Assembly: GCA_902493895.1 (NCBI GenBank)
Contig: CABUQW010000033.1
Coordinates: forward strand, 1 to 22,190
Length of the DNA stretch: 22,190 nt
Source: an uncultured Collinsella sp.
GTDB lineage: Bacteria > Actinomycetota > Coriobacteriia > Coriobacteriales > Coriobacteriaceae
Direction of reading: 5' to 3'
The notes beneath the pieces are model-generated. The model did no database searches. It had not been told where the DNA came from and saw nothing but the letters and a program-made list of their open reading frames with translations. The position numbers and the translations under genes are program-made. Shown piece by piece: positions 21,171-22,190 of this stretch (within the stretch, counting starts at the first letter, position 1; every line of letters starts with the position of its first letter).

Positions 21171-22190
21171 TGAAACAGGAAACCAACACTGCTGCTACCA
21201 CGCTCGAGCAGGTCAATGCGATGCCGGCTGCAACTTGGGGCTGGCTGAAGATGAATCAGACCAAGCTCGAGCTCTCTGACGAGCTTGCCGTCGCTCCCAC
21301 CGAGGCCGTTGAGATCGAGGGCTTGGACGAGCAGTTTACTGGCGTGGCAGACGCGTTCGAAGCCGCCATGGACGCCATGGCTGAGCGCTTCCCCGAGCGG
21401 CGCGCCTCCGCCCCCGGTGATGCCGCCGACCGCGCCCGCATCACACCCGAGACCGAGCTCGACGTGCCCGCCACCTCCGTCTACCAGGCCGGGGCTATCA
21501 AACTGGAGGAGGAGCTCTCCCCCGCTGAGGCCTTCGAGACCGGCATGGGCGAGGCCGCCTACACCTATCTGGCCGATCACGCCATCAAGCGCATCGTCAT
21601 CGATGTGCCCGCATACCAGCACGCCACGGTTACTGTGCGCGTGAGTGGCGTCGACGCTGCCGCGGCCATCGCCGCCATCGACGTCGTCGCTCGCCCGCAG
21701 GCAACGCTCGACCTGCAGATTGCCCTGGACTCCCCCGTTGCCGGCCAAGGCGTCGTGGGTTCCGTGCTACGCGTGTGCGCCCACGAGTACGCCACCGTCA
21801 ACGTGACCTGCACGCAGACGCTCGACGATAGCTGGATCGCGCTCGACGACACCGGCCTGTTCCTAGACGAGGGCGCCCGCGTCAACGTGCAGCACACCGT
21901 CCTGGGTGCCGGTGCCAGCGCCACCGGCCTTGCCGGCGACCTGCTGGGCGATACCGCCAAGGTCACCATCGATACTGACTACCTGGGCGCCCGCGAGCAG
22001 GTGCGCGACTTTAACTACGAGCTGCGCCACCGCGGTCGCAAGACCGAGTGCGAGATCGACGCCAACGGCGTGCTGACCGGCACGTCCAAGAAGGTCTACC
22101 GCGGCACCATCGACCTCGTGCACGGCTGCAAGGGTGCAACCGGCACCGAGCGCGAGACGGTGCTTTTGGCCAACAAGGGTGTCGACAACA
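21170..22190 (+). CDS. sufD: SufD, Fe-S assembly subunit (runs off the window)
   Basis: An open frame without stop from ATG 21170 to the window edge, 340 codons. The start overlaps the last base of the sufB stop (TAATG), with GGAAGGAG about 15 bases before. The N-terminal region contains PAATWGWLKMNQTKLEL, typical of the SufD start. The later part shows the SufB/SufD beta-helix pattern, ending with SKKVYRGTIDLVHGCKGATG and a following LLANKGVDN that matches the conserved core. SufD pairs with SufB and SufC in the scaffold complex and is needed for iron acquisition. The functional His (E. coli H360) would lie beyond the window. The middle third, between the N-terminal helices and the beta-helix, is fairly divergent and Ala-rich. 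Confidence 0.88.
   Translation, partial: MKQETNTAATTLEQVNAMPAATWGWLKMNQTKLELSDELAVAPTEAVEIEGLDEQFTGVADAFEAAMDAMAERFPERRASAPGDAADRARITPETELDVPATSVYQAGAIKLEEELSPAEAFETGMGEAAYTYLADHAIKRIVIDVPAYQHATVTVRVSGVDAAAAIAAIDVVARPQATLDLQIALDSPVAGQGVVGSVLRVCAHEYATVNVTCTQTLDDSWIALDDTGLFLDEGARVNVQHTVLGAGASATGLAGDLLGDTAKVTIDTDYLGAREQVRDFNYELRHRGRKTECEIDANGVLTGTSKKVYRGTIDLVHGCKGATGTERETVLLANKGVDN

Overview
The window looks like a chromosomal segment of a GC-rich, Gram-positive actinobacterium of the Coriobacteriia, most likely Collinsella-like. This is inferred from the GC-rich codon use of the housekeeping genes, the sufC-sufB-sufD order beside an Rrf2/IscR-type repressor, the cell-wall-anchored surface protein with an MPKTG sorting signal, and the dense run of family-2 glycosyltransferases. 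No rRNA, tRNA or CRISPR array is visible.

Left part (1-5015): a visibly AT-richer patchwork. It starts with a truncated copy of the C-terminus of the large glycosyltransferase encoded further right (50-457). Next come a decayed membrane-gene remnant (527-903), an acyltransferase-3 membrane protein (916-1995), further gene debris (2036-2508), and a HEPN plus winged-helix protein preceded by a 38-codon leader ORF (2447-3328). An intergenic region with six TATCG motifs follows. The part ends with a translationally coupled two-gene unit: a DUF4869-type protein and a P-loop ATPase with a possible TOPRIM-like C-terminal region (3589-5015). The truncated and intact copies of the glycosyltransferase end are direct repeats bracketing this accessory block, which suggests insertion or rearrangement inside a polysaccharide locus.

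Middle part (5012-14355): a cell-surface polysaccharide locus. Five glycosyltransferase genes lie on the minus strand in an apparent operon running from 11922 to 5012. The first four form a repeated two-gene module (A-B-A'-B') and the last carries two GT2 domains in one chain. Divergent from it, on the plus strand, are a second acyltransferase-3 protein and another GT2 enzyme of the galactofuranosyl/rhamnosyltransferase type. Together they could assemble and acylate a surface glycan, but the sequence does not show the sugar or linkage.

Right part (14376-22190): a degenerate AAA-ATPase_like/PD-(D/E)XK family protein; a secreted, wall-anchored protein with a lysozyme-like N-terminal region and a long Ser/Asp-rich stalk; then an Rrf2 regulator with three IscR-like cysteines, divergent from sufC, sufB and sufD (sufD runs off the window). 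The intergenic region between regulator and suf genes holds several inverted repeats that are good operator candidates for iron-sulfur-responsive control.

The best candidate for an undescribed system is the DUF4869/ATPase pair, with the neighbouring HEPN gene and its repeat-rich upstream region as a second candidate.
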